Source: Candidatus Thalassarchaeaceae archaeon
GTDB lineage: Archaea > Thermoplasmatota > Poseidoniia > Poseidoniales > Thalassarchaeaceae
Direction of reading: 5' to 3'
Assembly (NCBI GenBank): GCA_013330385.1
Contig: DUIL01000039.1
Span: 4,787 to 11,179, forward strand
Length of the DNA stretch: 6,393 nucleotides
This document shows, piece by piece, positions 1-5,432 of this stretch (position 1 is the stretch's first letter; the number at the start of each line of letters is the position of its first letter). Position numbers and translations under genes: made by a program. The notes beneath the pieces are model-generated. The model was not told where the DNA came from, did not search any database, and saw only the letters and a program-made list of their open reading frames with translations.

Positions 1-1
1 A

Positions 2-235
2 ATCGAGGCTTTACTTCACAAATCGCAAATTTTAGATGAGCCAATCCAAGTAAATATGGGAATTCGAAGAATAGAAGGTTCAAAATCTGGAAAACACCTC
101 GAAGAAGGTTCATCCATTCGCTCACGTATTGTCTCAAAAGCAATCAATCAGAATGACCCACGTTCTAGTAAAATCGGACTCAATTGCAAGATGTCCGGAC
201 TAGGCGCTCATGATTGGCTAGCAAAAGGTGAATGA
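2..235 (+). CDS. rpoE1: DNA-directed RNA polymerase subunit E' (RpoE1, Rpb7-like), C-terminal part
   Basis: This open frame enters from the left edge and encodes the last 77 residues of the protein. It matches the C-terminal S1/OB-fold domain of archaeal RpoE' (Rpo7), the homologue of eukaryotic Rpb7. With subunit F (Rpo4) that protein forms the polymerase stalk, which binds emerging RNA and helps initiation and termination. Visible hallmarks are HKSQILDE near the start, DPRSSKIGL and SGLGAHDWL close to the C terminus. The last corresponds to the usual GLTMRQPGLGxxEW ending of the family. Archaeal RpoE' is normally about 185-200 residues, so well over half lies outside the window. The immediate downstream genes (spt4, rps24e, rps27ae) are its usual archaeal neighbours, which strongly supports the call. 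The stop codon overlaps the ribosome-binding region of spt4. The frame is clear, and the identity rests on motif recognition plus context. Confidence 0.88.
   Translation: MEALLHKSQILDEPIQVNMGIRRIEGSKSGKHLEEGSSIRSRIVSKAINQNDPRSSKIGLNCKMSGLGAHDWLAKGE
226..231 (+). promoter_or_regulatory. Shine-Dalgarno AGGTGA that fixes the spt4 start
   Basis: AGGTGA ends 5 nt before the ATG at 237 and lies inside the last codons of rpoE1. It favours the ATG at 237 over the in-frame GTG at 228, which lies within this motif and has no upstream site of its own. Confidence 0.6.
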
Positions 236-236
236 T

Positions 237-455
237 ATGGCAAAGGTACCATTCGCATGTGGGGAGTGTAATCGTATACTTCCCGATCCGCCTAGTAAGA
301 ATGACCCAGTACAGTGTCACCACTGTCCATCCGCCCCAGTAACCACTGATTGGTCGGGTTATGTTGTGATTTTACACCCTAAGCGTTCAGAAGTGGCTCA
401 GAGACTAAACATAACTGATCCTGGTTCTTATGCATTGAAGGTAAACATCCGTTGA
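237..455 (+). CDS. spt4: Transcription elongation factor Spt4 (RpoE2, RNA polymerase subunit E'')
   Basis: A 72-residue zinc protein matching archaeal Spt4, formerly called RNA polymerase subunit E''. Spt4 pairs with the NGN domain of Spt5/NusG and clamps the polymerase on DNA to raise processivity. Two zinc-binding pairs are visible, C8-x2-C11 and C27-x2-C30. They are followed by the family signature DWSGYVVILHPKRSEVAQRL (38-57) and a C-terminal YALKV strand. Archaeal Spt4 is usually about 60-65 residues. The small excess is in the loop between the cysteine pairs (DPPSKNDPVQ). The ATG at 237 is chosen because AGGTGA lies at ideal spacing. A GTG at 228 would add three residues (MND). The start overlaps the rpoE1 3' end region and the stop lies 13 nt before rps24e, so translation is probably coupled. 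The GTP-dependent dephospho-CoA kinase gene (DUF359) that sits beside spt4 in many euryarchaea is absent here. Confidence 0.93.
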   Translation: MAKVPFACGECNRILPDPPSKNDPVQCHHCPSAPVTTDWSGYVVILHPKRSEVAQRLNITDPGSYALKVNIR

Positions 456-456
456 T

Positions 457-463
457 GGAGGGG
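457..463 (+). promoter_or_regulatory. Strong Shine-Dalgarno (GGAGGGG) of rps24e
   Basis: GGAGGGG starts just after the spt4 stop and leaves 5 nt to the ATG at 469. It is complementary to the CCUCC at the archaeal 16S rRNA 3' end and is the strongest ribosome-binding site visible in the window. That fits a highly expressed ribosomal protein gene. Confidence 0.75.
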
Positions 464-468
464 AAAAT

Positions 469-834
469 ATGGAAATTGTAAAGAGAAAAGAGAATCCATT
501 ACTAAATCGTGTCGAATTACACTTCTGTTGGGAACATTCCAAAAGCTCAACTCCTACTTTGTCAGATATGGTTGCTGCAGCAGCTAAGGCAGAACCGGGT
601 TCCAAGAAGGAATTGACCTTCGTAAAAAATGTCAACACACGTTTCGGGCGCCCTCAAACAACTGGTATAGCTTTGATTTACGCTGATTCCGAATCAGCAA
701 CTCTAGAACCAACTTATGTTCACACTCGTCATGAGTCACTACACGGTTCTAAAAAGGCAGAGAAAGCAGAAGCCCCTCCTGAGAAAACTGTCCAAGAAAC
801 CTCAGAAGAAAACTCCGAGGGTGGTGACGAATAA
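469..834 (+). CDS. rps24e: Small ribosomal subunit protein eS24
   Basis: A 121-residue protein matching eS24 (S24e), a 30S component found in archaea and eukaryotes. The start MEIVKRKENPLLNRVELHF carries the hallmark KENPLLNR motif. It is followed by the STPTLSDM helix start, the strand ELTFVKNVNTRFGRPQTTG (48-66) corresponding to the family's hxxhxTxFGxxxxxG signature, and the ALIYADSESATLEPTY region (68-83). The conserved core ends near residue 95. The remaining 26 or so residues form a low-complexity Lys/Ala/Glu tail ending very acidic (EENSEGGDE), longer than in many archaeal homologues. The start is fixed by a GGAGGGG site and agrees with the family N terminus. Its TAA stop shares one base with the ATG of rps27ae (TAATG), typical of translational coupling. 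It lies in the rpoE1-spt4-rps24e-rps27ae operon. Confidence 0.95.
   Translation: MEIVKRKENPLLNRVELHFCWEHSKSSTPTLSDMVAAAAKAEPGSKKELTFVKNVNTRFGRPQTTGIALIYADSESATLEPTYVHTRHESLHGSKKAEKAEAPPEKTVQETSEENSEGGDE
823..827 (+). promoter_or_regulatory. Shine-Dalgarno GGTGA of rps27ae
   Basis: GGTGA lies inside the last codons of rps24e, 6 nt before the ATG at 834. It supports that ATG as the start of the short rps27ae gene. Confidence 0.55.
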
Positions 835-1001
835 TGTCTGACAGTCCTAACGCCAATGCGAAGTGGTCGAAGTACAAGATTGAGGGTGACGAACTCGTTC
901 GTGCTGAGTCATGTCCAACCTGTGGCCCAGGAGTGTTCCTTGGTATTCATTCAAACCGCAAGACTTGTGGAAAGTGCGGACACTCTGAATCTAGTGAGTA
1001 A
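834..1001 (+). CDS. rps27ae: Small ribosomal subunit protein eS31 (S27ae), zinc ribbon
   Basis: A short 55-residue gene starting MSDSPNANAKWSKYKI and ending in GHSESSE. It encodes archaeal eS31 (S27ae), the 30S beak protein that in eukaryotes is made as a ubiquitin fusion. Here, as in archaea generally, no ubiquitin is attached. The zinc ribbon is complete: C27-x2-C30 in SCPTCGPG and C45-x2-C48 in TCGKCGH. The GVFLGIHSNRKTCGKCG segment matches the family pattern G.F.A.H.(D/N)R..CGKCG. Length is typical for archaeal members (about 50-65). The ATG overlaps the rps24e stop by one base and has a GGTGA site upstream. It is the last gene of the left operon. Its stop codon directly abuts the stop codon of the convergent gene at 1002, so no intergenic terminator separates them. 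Confidence 0.95.
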   Translation: MSDSPNANAKWSKYKIEGDELVRAESCPTCGPGVFLGIHSNRKTCGKCGHSESSE

Positions 1002-1907
1002 TCACAGACCAAAGTCCGACCAAACACCATCGTTGCTCAGAACTCTTTCTTCGATGATGGCTACCCCTATATCTCTACGAGGTACAGTTTCTACTCTTCC
1101 ATTGCATAATTTACCATCATGCCTCCATCCTGTCCACATCCAACCTGATTCACAATAATGTGCATCAATAACGGGCCCTGGGGTTTTATGAATTGTGATT
1201 TCTTGTTCAATATCTTCCAATATAGCAATACCTCCAGTAGCCATTGAAATTAGATATCTGGATTCATGTTGAAAAACAGATTCTATTTGATTGGGCAATC
1301 TTAGATTGCTATTTCTTAGTAAACTTCCGTTTTTCTTGTCTAGAATCGCAATACTATTGTTTCCATAGAATACATGTAATTCTTCGCCCGATTGAAAAAT
1401 CGAATTAATTTCGAGATAAGATCCTTTAGTTAGTTTCCCAATTACAGGTATTGAAACTCTCCAAATTTCGTTGGCATCTCCATCCATGTAGTAAATTCCG
1501 CGACCTAAAATTGCAAAGCAAAAGCCGTAGTCAACCTTGGTTAGAGCCATTGGTTCTGAGTCGAGAGATTGTGACCATATTGCACCCGCGGGGTCGTATT
1601 GATTAGTACCCTGTTCTGAAATTCTGATATGTTCTCTACCAATTCCATCACTCCATTCAGTATCAAGTGGTAATGCTGCCATTCGTGCATATTTCAGTTC
1701 ATGATCTACCCAAGTACCAATCCAACGGTCCTCGAGGACGACTCCTGAAGTGACTTGAGCCGGAAAGGGCCTGACTTGTTGTTCCAAATTTGGTTCTTGC
1801 TTAAATTTGCAAAGTTCACCGAGTGTTCCAACGATGACATTGCAACTTTCTCCGTAATCAATACGTAGTGGAGTGAAGGTCAGAGCATTAACCACGAATC
1901 TTGTCAT
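1002..1907 (-). CDS. Uncharacterised protein, predicted beta-propeller-like
   Basis: I do not recognise this 301-residue protein. It has no signal peptide, membrane segment or catalytic motif that I can see. It is rich in short hydrophobic strands, Gly turns and aromatic residues. Degenerate repeats recur about every 38-47 residues: IVGTLGELCKF (about 25-35), RWIGTWVDHELKYARM (61-76), FAILGRGIYYMDGDANEIWRV (131-151), HVFYGNNSIAILDKKNGSLL (178-197), YLISMATGGIAILED (218-232) and WMWTGWRHDGKL (256-267). This pattern suggests a WD40- or PQQ-like beta-propeller, often a protein-interaction scaffold, but that is inference. The ATG at 1907 gives the start MTRFVVNALTF. A TTG at 1955 would add 16 residues but looks unlikely. 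No clear ribosome-binding site precedes the ATG. The gene is divergent from dtdA and convergent with rps27ae with zero spacing. The frame is open throughout with coherent protein composition, so it is very probably a real gene. Confidence 0.72.
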   Translation of the reverse strand: MTRFVVNALTFTPLRIDYGESCNVIVGTLGELCKFKQEPNLEQQVRPFPAQVTSGVVLEDRWIGTWVDHELKYARMAALPLDTEWSDGIGREHIRISEQGTNQYDPAGAIWSQSLDSEPMALTKVDYGFCFAILGRGIYYMDGDANEIWRVSIPVIGKLTKGSYLEINSIFQSGEELHVFYGNNSIAILDKKNGSLLRNSNLRLPNQIESVFQHESRYLISMATGGIAILEDIEQEITIHKTPGPVIDAHYCESGWMWTGWRHDGKLCNGRVETVPRRDIGVAIIEERVLSNDGVWSDFGL

Positions 1908-1969
1908 ACTGAACTGCGTTTGAACCTGTGGTAGGATGCCTTCAAGATGATACAAGGGTTCCCCATATC
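1908..1969. other. Short divergent intergenic region between the propeller-like gene and dtdA
   Basis: These 62 nt must hold the 5' signals of two divergent genes if dtdA starts at 1970. The gap shrinks to 20 nt if dtdA starts at the GTG at 1928. I see no convincing TATA box or BRE on either strand and only a weak GGG element before 1970. Promoters may be weakly conserved or lie partly inside the coding regions. Confidence 0.4.
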
Positions 1970-2899
1970 GTGGTTACACTCTTGTTGGCCTCAAGGGCGG
2001 ACAGTGCTTCGGTGAATTTACATCGAGCAGTTCTCGCACTTGGAAGTTGGTCAAATGCTGAGGATTATAGTCATGGCATTCTTCATCGACATAATGAGAA
2101 AGAAGTACATCTTCTGCTGATTGAGCAATTACATATTCATGCGGATGCATTGGATAAATTGCATGAGAAAAATTGTGATGTAATTGTTGAGGAGGTTCTA
2201 GTTCTCTCTAGGCATTCTTCGAAAAGTGGCATCCCCTCATTATCGGTTCATACTATTGGAGTTCCCGGGGAAGTACCTCATGGTGAACCTGCATTTGCGG
2301 GTGGTCTGAAGGGCTTAGCAGTCCCCCCCTCTCCTCGTTTCTCAGTATTATTCAAAAAGTTGCAAGAAGAGACAATTGAATCTGGACTTGCCGATGAATT
2401 TGATGTAACGCTTGAAACTACACACCACGGCCCAGTCCTTTCTTCCCCGACTCTATATTTGGAAATAGGTTCAACTGAAAATGAATGGAACCGTCAGGAT
2501 GCGTCCTATGTGTGGGCTAAAGTACTTTCAGATGTGCTAGGTTTAGCCGGTGGTAAAGAGATGGGGTGTTGGCCTGGACATGGAGATGTCATGATTGGAT
2601 TTGGAGGTGGTCATTATGCTCCAAGACATACTGCAGTAATTAATCAAGGAAATTTTTGGATGGGTCATTTACTTGCTAATTATGCATTACAGTTCGATGA
2701 CTCGAATTCTGATTCTCTACCAAGCGGTCCTTGGTTACATGCAGTTAAAGAGGTAGTCAGAGCCACCCGAGAGAGCTACCCTGGAGGACTAATTTTCGCC
2801 CACTTAGACCGCAAGTCATTCAAGGGTTGGCAACGTTCAGCATTAATCAACGCATTAAACGAAATCGGTGTTGAAATTCGTCGTGGCAAGGACATGTAA
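1970..2899 (+). CDS. dtdA: D-aminoacyl-tRNA deacylase, archaeal type (DtdA/DTD2, GEK1 family)
   Basis: A 309-residue match to the archaeal/plant D-aminoacyl-tRNA deacylase, which hydrolyses D-amino acids from mischarged tRNA in the cytoplasm. The plant homologue GEK1 is tied to acetaldehyde tolerance, and the family also removes aldehyde-modified D-aminoacyl adducts. Counting from the GTG at 1970, the family motifs are SRHSS (80-84), TTHHGP (150-155) followed by the LEIGSTENEW strand, and FGGGHYAP (211-218). All are intact, and the conserved histidines are present. The N terminus MVTLLLASRADSASVNL lines up with the usual family start (a strand, then a D-x-A-S motif). That favours GTG 1970 over GTG 1928, which would add 14 residues (MVGCLQDDTRVPHI) unlike the family. 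Both starts have poor Shine-Dalgarno sequences. It is about 30-40 residues longer than typical archaeal members. It is followed after 12 nt by proline dehydrogenase, probably in one transcript. Confidence 0.93.
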   Translation: MVTLLLASRADSASVNLHRAVLALGSWSNAEDYSHGILHRHNEKEVHLLLIEQLHIHADALDKLHEKNCDVIVEEVLVLSRHSSKSGIPSLSVHTIGVPGEVPHGEPAFAGGLKGLAVPPSPRFSVLFKKLQEETIESGLADEFDVTLETTHHGPVLSSPTLYLEIGSTENEWNRQDASYVWAKVLSDVLGLAGGKEMGCWPGHGDVMIGFGGGHYAPRHTAVINQGNFWMGHLLANYALQFDDSNSDSLPSGPWLHAVKEVVRATRESYPGGLIFAHLDRKSFKGWQRSALINALNEIGVEIRRGKDM

Positions 2900-2911
2900 G
2901 GTTGAGCAATT

Positions 2912-3916
2912 GTGAAGGTGTGTCTGCAACACCGACCTCACATGGGCCTTGCAGGGAGAGCCATATTGGCGATGATGCCAATAACTCCTAAGTTCTTCAT
3001 TAGATGGGTCGCAAAACGCTATGTTGCAGGCCCTGATTTATCCAGTGCCGTTGAAGTAATGAAGAAAATTAGTCGAGAAGGGGCCTGTTTCACTGTTGAT
3101 GTATTAGGTGAGGAGATATCTAGGATTGAAGAAGTGGATTTTTTCTTTGATGAATACTCAAGTCTTATTGATGCCATCGTTGAAAACAATCTTGATGCAA
3201 ATATTTCATTAAAACCGACTGCCTTTGGATTATTGATTGATTATGATGCAGCCTTGGAGAATATTGAACGAATTACTCGCAAGGCTGCCGAAAAGGACAT
3301 TTTTGTCCGGCTAGATATGGAGGATCACCGCGTTACTCAATTGACAATGGATGTGGTTTTGGCCATGCATGGGTGCGGTTTGACTAATATTGGAACTGTT
3401 TTACAGGGTCGTCTTTTCCGAACAATTCAGGATATAGATAATTTGGCGACATCCCTCAACGGATTATCTGACGTACGAATTTGTAAAGGAATCTATCTTG
3501 AATCTGCTGATATTGCACATGTTGGATACCAAAAAATAGTAGATGCAACAAATACATCCATAGATTGCTTACTCGATTCAGGAACTTATACTGCTATAGC
3601 ATCTCATGATATGCCAGTAATCAAACACTCACTCAAATCAATTTCATCTAGAGGTATGGGACCGGGGATTGAGGACCCACGTGCAGGCGGAAAATCTTGG
3701 GGTGCAGGTAAAGGTACAGGGTATGAATTCCAAATGCTATTAGGTGTGCGTGGTAATGTCCGAAGAAAACTATCTAGAGACGGACACCGTACACGTGTTT
3801 ATGTTCCATATGGCGAGAGGTGGTACGAATACAGTCTGCGTAGATTGCGTGAAAATCCCGACGTTGCTTGGCATATCGCGAAGAGCTTTATTATGCCGTG
3901 GACAAATCGAAGATAG
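2912..3916 (+). CDS. Proline dehydrogenase (ProDH, PutA/PRODH family)
   Basis: A 334-residue monofunctional proline dehydrogenase, an FAD enzyme oxidising L-proline to 1-pyrroline-5-carboxylate and passing electrons to quinone, usually at the membrane face. The family order is clear: RYVAG (36-40), SLKPT with the conserved Lys (101), RLDMED (133-138), VLQGRLFRT (163-171), CKGIY (191-195), ASHD (230-233), YEFQMLLGVR (271-280), VYVPYGERWYEY (296-307) and RRLRE (310-314), whose paired arginines bind the substrate carboxylate. Length is close to the bacterial single-domain enzymes (about 305 residues), with no fused P5C dehydrogenase. Two oddities stand out: a Gly-rich insertion at about 246-270, and VLQGRL where VLQ(S/A)YL is usual. 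The GTG at 2912 gives an N terminus of family length and follows AAGG/GAG elements. ATG 2942 (MGLAGRAIL) is a possible later start. It lies 12 nt after dtdA. No P5C dehydrogenase gene is in the window. Confidence 0.93.
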   Translation: MKVCLQHRPHMGLAGRAILAMMPITPKFFIRWVAKRYVAGPDLSSAVEVMKKISREGACFTVDVLGEEISRIEEVDFFFDEYSSLIDAIVENNLDANISLKPTAFGLLIDYDAALENIERITRKAAEKDIFVRLDMEDHRVTQLTMDVVLAMHGCGLTNIGTVLQGRLFRTIQDIDNLATSLNGLSDVRICKGIYLESADIAHVGYQKIVDATNTSIDCLLDSGTYTAIASHDMPVIKHSLKSISSRGMGPGIEDPRAGGKSWGAGKGTGYEFQMLLGVRGNVRRKLSRDGHRTRVYVPYGERWYEYSLRRLRENPDVAWHIAKSFIMPWTNRR

Positions 3917-3917
3917 A

Positions 3918-4559
3918 TCAATGAGATGCGTTAAATTTATGCGCATCGCCTCTAGATCTGTATTGAGGTGGATGCAGGTAAATTCTCCTAATATCAATGG
4001 CAGCCCGCTTTCCCCTGAGTGTACGTCCCTTTCCAGTGTGTAGAGCTCTAATTCTCCATCTATCCCCATCAATCTCCATGATAGTCCCGCAGGAGAAAAT
4101 TTTGTCAGGTGTGCATTCAAGTGTACTTGAGTAACTATCTTCTCCATCTGTCATTGTTAGCTTAACAATAGTCTTGTCACACCTTACCGCCCATAGTGTG
4201 TATATGTCTTCAGCAAGTCGATTTTCTGCTGGTCTAGAATCACCATCGTCGATTCGAGTAACTTTGTAGAGAATATCTTCATGCTCAAAGACATCTCCAA
4301 CACAAATCTCTTCGTCTTCATCAGACTCAATTTCTGTATTCATACTGTCTGGACCATCAGAAAGAATTGAATTTATCATTACTGGCCGACTTGGACGAAG
4401 GTGCAAGGTCTGAACTTTACTGCAGATCTGACATTTTGCTAGAACATCCTCACCATCACCTTTTTGCACACGGCGTAGAACATCATGTTCTGTCAAGGTT
4501 CCACAGGGGGGGCACTCTGCCACATCGACATGTTCCTCATCATCGAGATGTTCGCTCAC
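3918..4559 (-). CDS. HVO_0476-family zinc-finger protein
   Basis: A 213-residue acidic protein resembling the HVO_0476 family of euryarchaeal zinc-finger proteins, whose molecular function is not established. A zinc ribbon is visible: C16-x2-C19 (ECPPCGTLTEHDVL) and C43-x2-C46 (KCQICSKVQ). An acidic linker follows (about 72-85, IESDEDEE). Then comes a beta-rich part with GDVFEHEDILYKVTRIDDGD (88-107) and the family-diagnostic RPAENRLAEDIYTLWAVRCD (109-128). A second small domain (156-195) has GTIMEIDGDRWRIRALHTG and ends near AAIDIRRIY. The last residues form a short variable tail. The start is a GTG at 4559 without a clear ribosome-binding site. It is kept because the zinc motif follows so soon and no better start exists. 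The 3' end is 1 nt from the convergent proline dehydrogenase stop. The family name is from recognition of conserved segments; role in RNA or protein binding is speculation. Confidence 0.8.
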   Translation of the reverse strand: MSEHLDDEEHVDVAECPPCGTLTEHDVLRRVQKGDGEDVLAKCQICSKVQTLHLRPSRPVMINSILSDGPDSMNTEIESDEDEEICVGDVFEHEDILYKVTRIDDGDSRPAENRLAEDIYTLWAVRCDKTIVKLTMTDGEDSYSSTLECTPDKIFSCGTIMEIDGDRWRIRALHTGKGRTLRGKRAAIDIRRIYLHPPQYRSRGDAHKFNASH

Positions 4560-4604
4560 AGGCCGGCGGCAGTCCAGTCTCTATTGAAGCCATCCGATGA
4601 AGGT
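4560..4604. other. Short divergent intergenic region
   Basis: These 45 nt separate the GTG start of the zinc-finger gene (minus) from the chosen ATG of the methyltransferase-like gene (plus). The sequence is relatively GC-rich (GGCCGGCGGC at its left end). I see no TATA-like box or properly spaced Shine-Dalgarno for either gene. Leaderless transcripts, or promoters inside the opposite coding region, are possible. Confidence 0.4.
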
Positions 4605-5432
4605 ATGATTCAAGAGAGAGTCACACGAGCGCAGGTCATGACCGGTCTTGGGGATGGATTTGACCTGCCTCAAATGTCTGAGAGAGAGATGTTCGAAAAA
4701 CTTCTTTCCGAAGACACTCAAAGAGATTCTAATGAATCTAAAATCGCTTCAGCCATAGGTGAGCAGATGTTAATCATGGACCTCCATCAAATACCTCGCT
4801 CTGTAAGGGTGAGGATTAGAGATATCGTGGGGCGCCTTTCTCCCAAAAATGTCGTCATAGTCGGAGGTGGAATTGGTCATCTTACTGCTTGGCTAATGGA
4901 TTTGTGGTGTGGAGATCCGGCCATCCCCGATGATGTAGTTATTGAGCGTCCAGAAACCGTCCGTATTATCGAGGAGGGCGGTAAATTTGGTGTGATTATT
5001 GATAGGTTACTTCGTCGATATGATGCATCTAGTTGGGCGCAGGTGATTACTAATTCTTGGACTGAGGTGTTTGCTGAAAATCTATCTTGGAATGCAGCCT
5101 CTACTACATTACCCGATTCGGTTCGAACATTACCTCTACCCCAACCAATCGATCTCATCATTATTGATTTACCAGATTCAAATCGAGTTGAAGCTGCAAT
5201 TCAAGCATTCCCTCTACTTTCACCGGGTGGAGTTATGATTACTCTCGAACCACAAGTCCCTACTGGTGATGTGGGGGTTCCCGAATCAGGTCGAGAACCT
5301 ACTTCCGCCCAGGTTCTTGTGGCTTCATTCAATAGATGGATTGAATTTGTCAGAGAGACAAATACCAATCATTCTGCGGCCTTGGTTGAACTAACTGGCG
5401 GGACTTTAGCAGTTTTCCGGCGTTCTGCTTGA
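4605..5432 (+). CDS. Class I SAM-dependent methyltransferase-like protein, substrate unknown
   Basis: A 275-residue protein whose core follows the Rossmann-type methyltransferase order. Motif I is VVIVGGGIGHLTAWL (83-97). A probable beta2 acidic segment is VRIIEEGG (119-126), motif IV is IDLIIIDLPDSNR (182-194), and a post-IV strand is LLSPGGVMITLEP (204-216). The layout resembles small O-methyltransferases (GTGIGYSTAWL-type motif I), but I cannot name a substrate or subfamily. The first 75 residues are a helical, charged extension (SEREMFEKLLSEDTQRDSNE) that may form a lid or dimer interface. The start is uncertain. ATG 4605 avoids overlap with the divergent zinc-finger gene but lacks a spaced ribosome-binding site. 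ATG 4548 and a start at 4485 stay in frame but run into the opposite gene. The 3' 64 nt overlap the convergent protease gene. A NAD-binding Rossmann protein is a less likely alternative, because the strand after motif IV is methyltransferase-like. Confidence 0.68.
   Translation: MIQERVTRAQVMTGLGDGFDLPQMSEREMFEKLLSEDTQRDSNESKIASAIGEQMLIMDLHQIPRSVRVRIRDIVGRLSPKNVVIVGGGIGHLTAWLMDLWCGDPAIPDDVVIERPETVRIIEEGGKFGVIIDRLLRRYDASSWAQVITNSWTEVFAENLSWNAASTTLPDSVRTLPLPQPIDLIIIDLPDSNRVEAAIQAFPLLSPGGVMITLEPQVPTGDVGVPESGREPTSAQVLVASFNRWIEFVRETNTNHSAALVELTGGTLAVFRRSA

Noticed and set aside
405..638. Minus-strand open frame of 77 codons
   Set aside because: Antisense to the end of spt4 and the start of rps24e, both firmly identified; its protein has no recognisable features.
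856..1158. Plus-strand open frame of 100 codons
   Set aside because: Runs out of frame through rps27ae and then antisense into the propeller-like gene; eS31 in the other frame has an intact zinc ribbon.
3744..4147. Open frames on both strands across the proline dehydrogenase / zinc-finger junction
   Set aside because: They are other-frame readings of two recognised genes, and the conserved motifs are all in the annotated frames.
4505..4512. Run of seven G residues as a possible frameshift site
   Set aside because: It encodes the Pro-Pro of CPPCG in the zinc-finger gene and the frame is intact on both sides, so no slippage is indicated.
4367..4600. Plus-strand open frame with many His residues
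   Set aside because: His richness comes from reading the acidic GAT/GAG codons of the zinc-finger gene on the opposite strand.
4877..5161. Minus-strand open frame of 94 codons
   Set aside because: Lies wholly antisense to the methyltransferase-like gene, with no start signal or recognisable protein.
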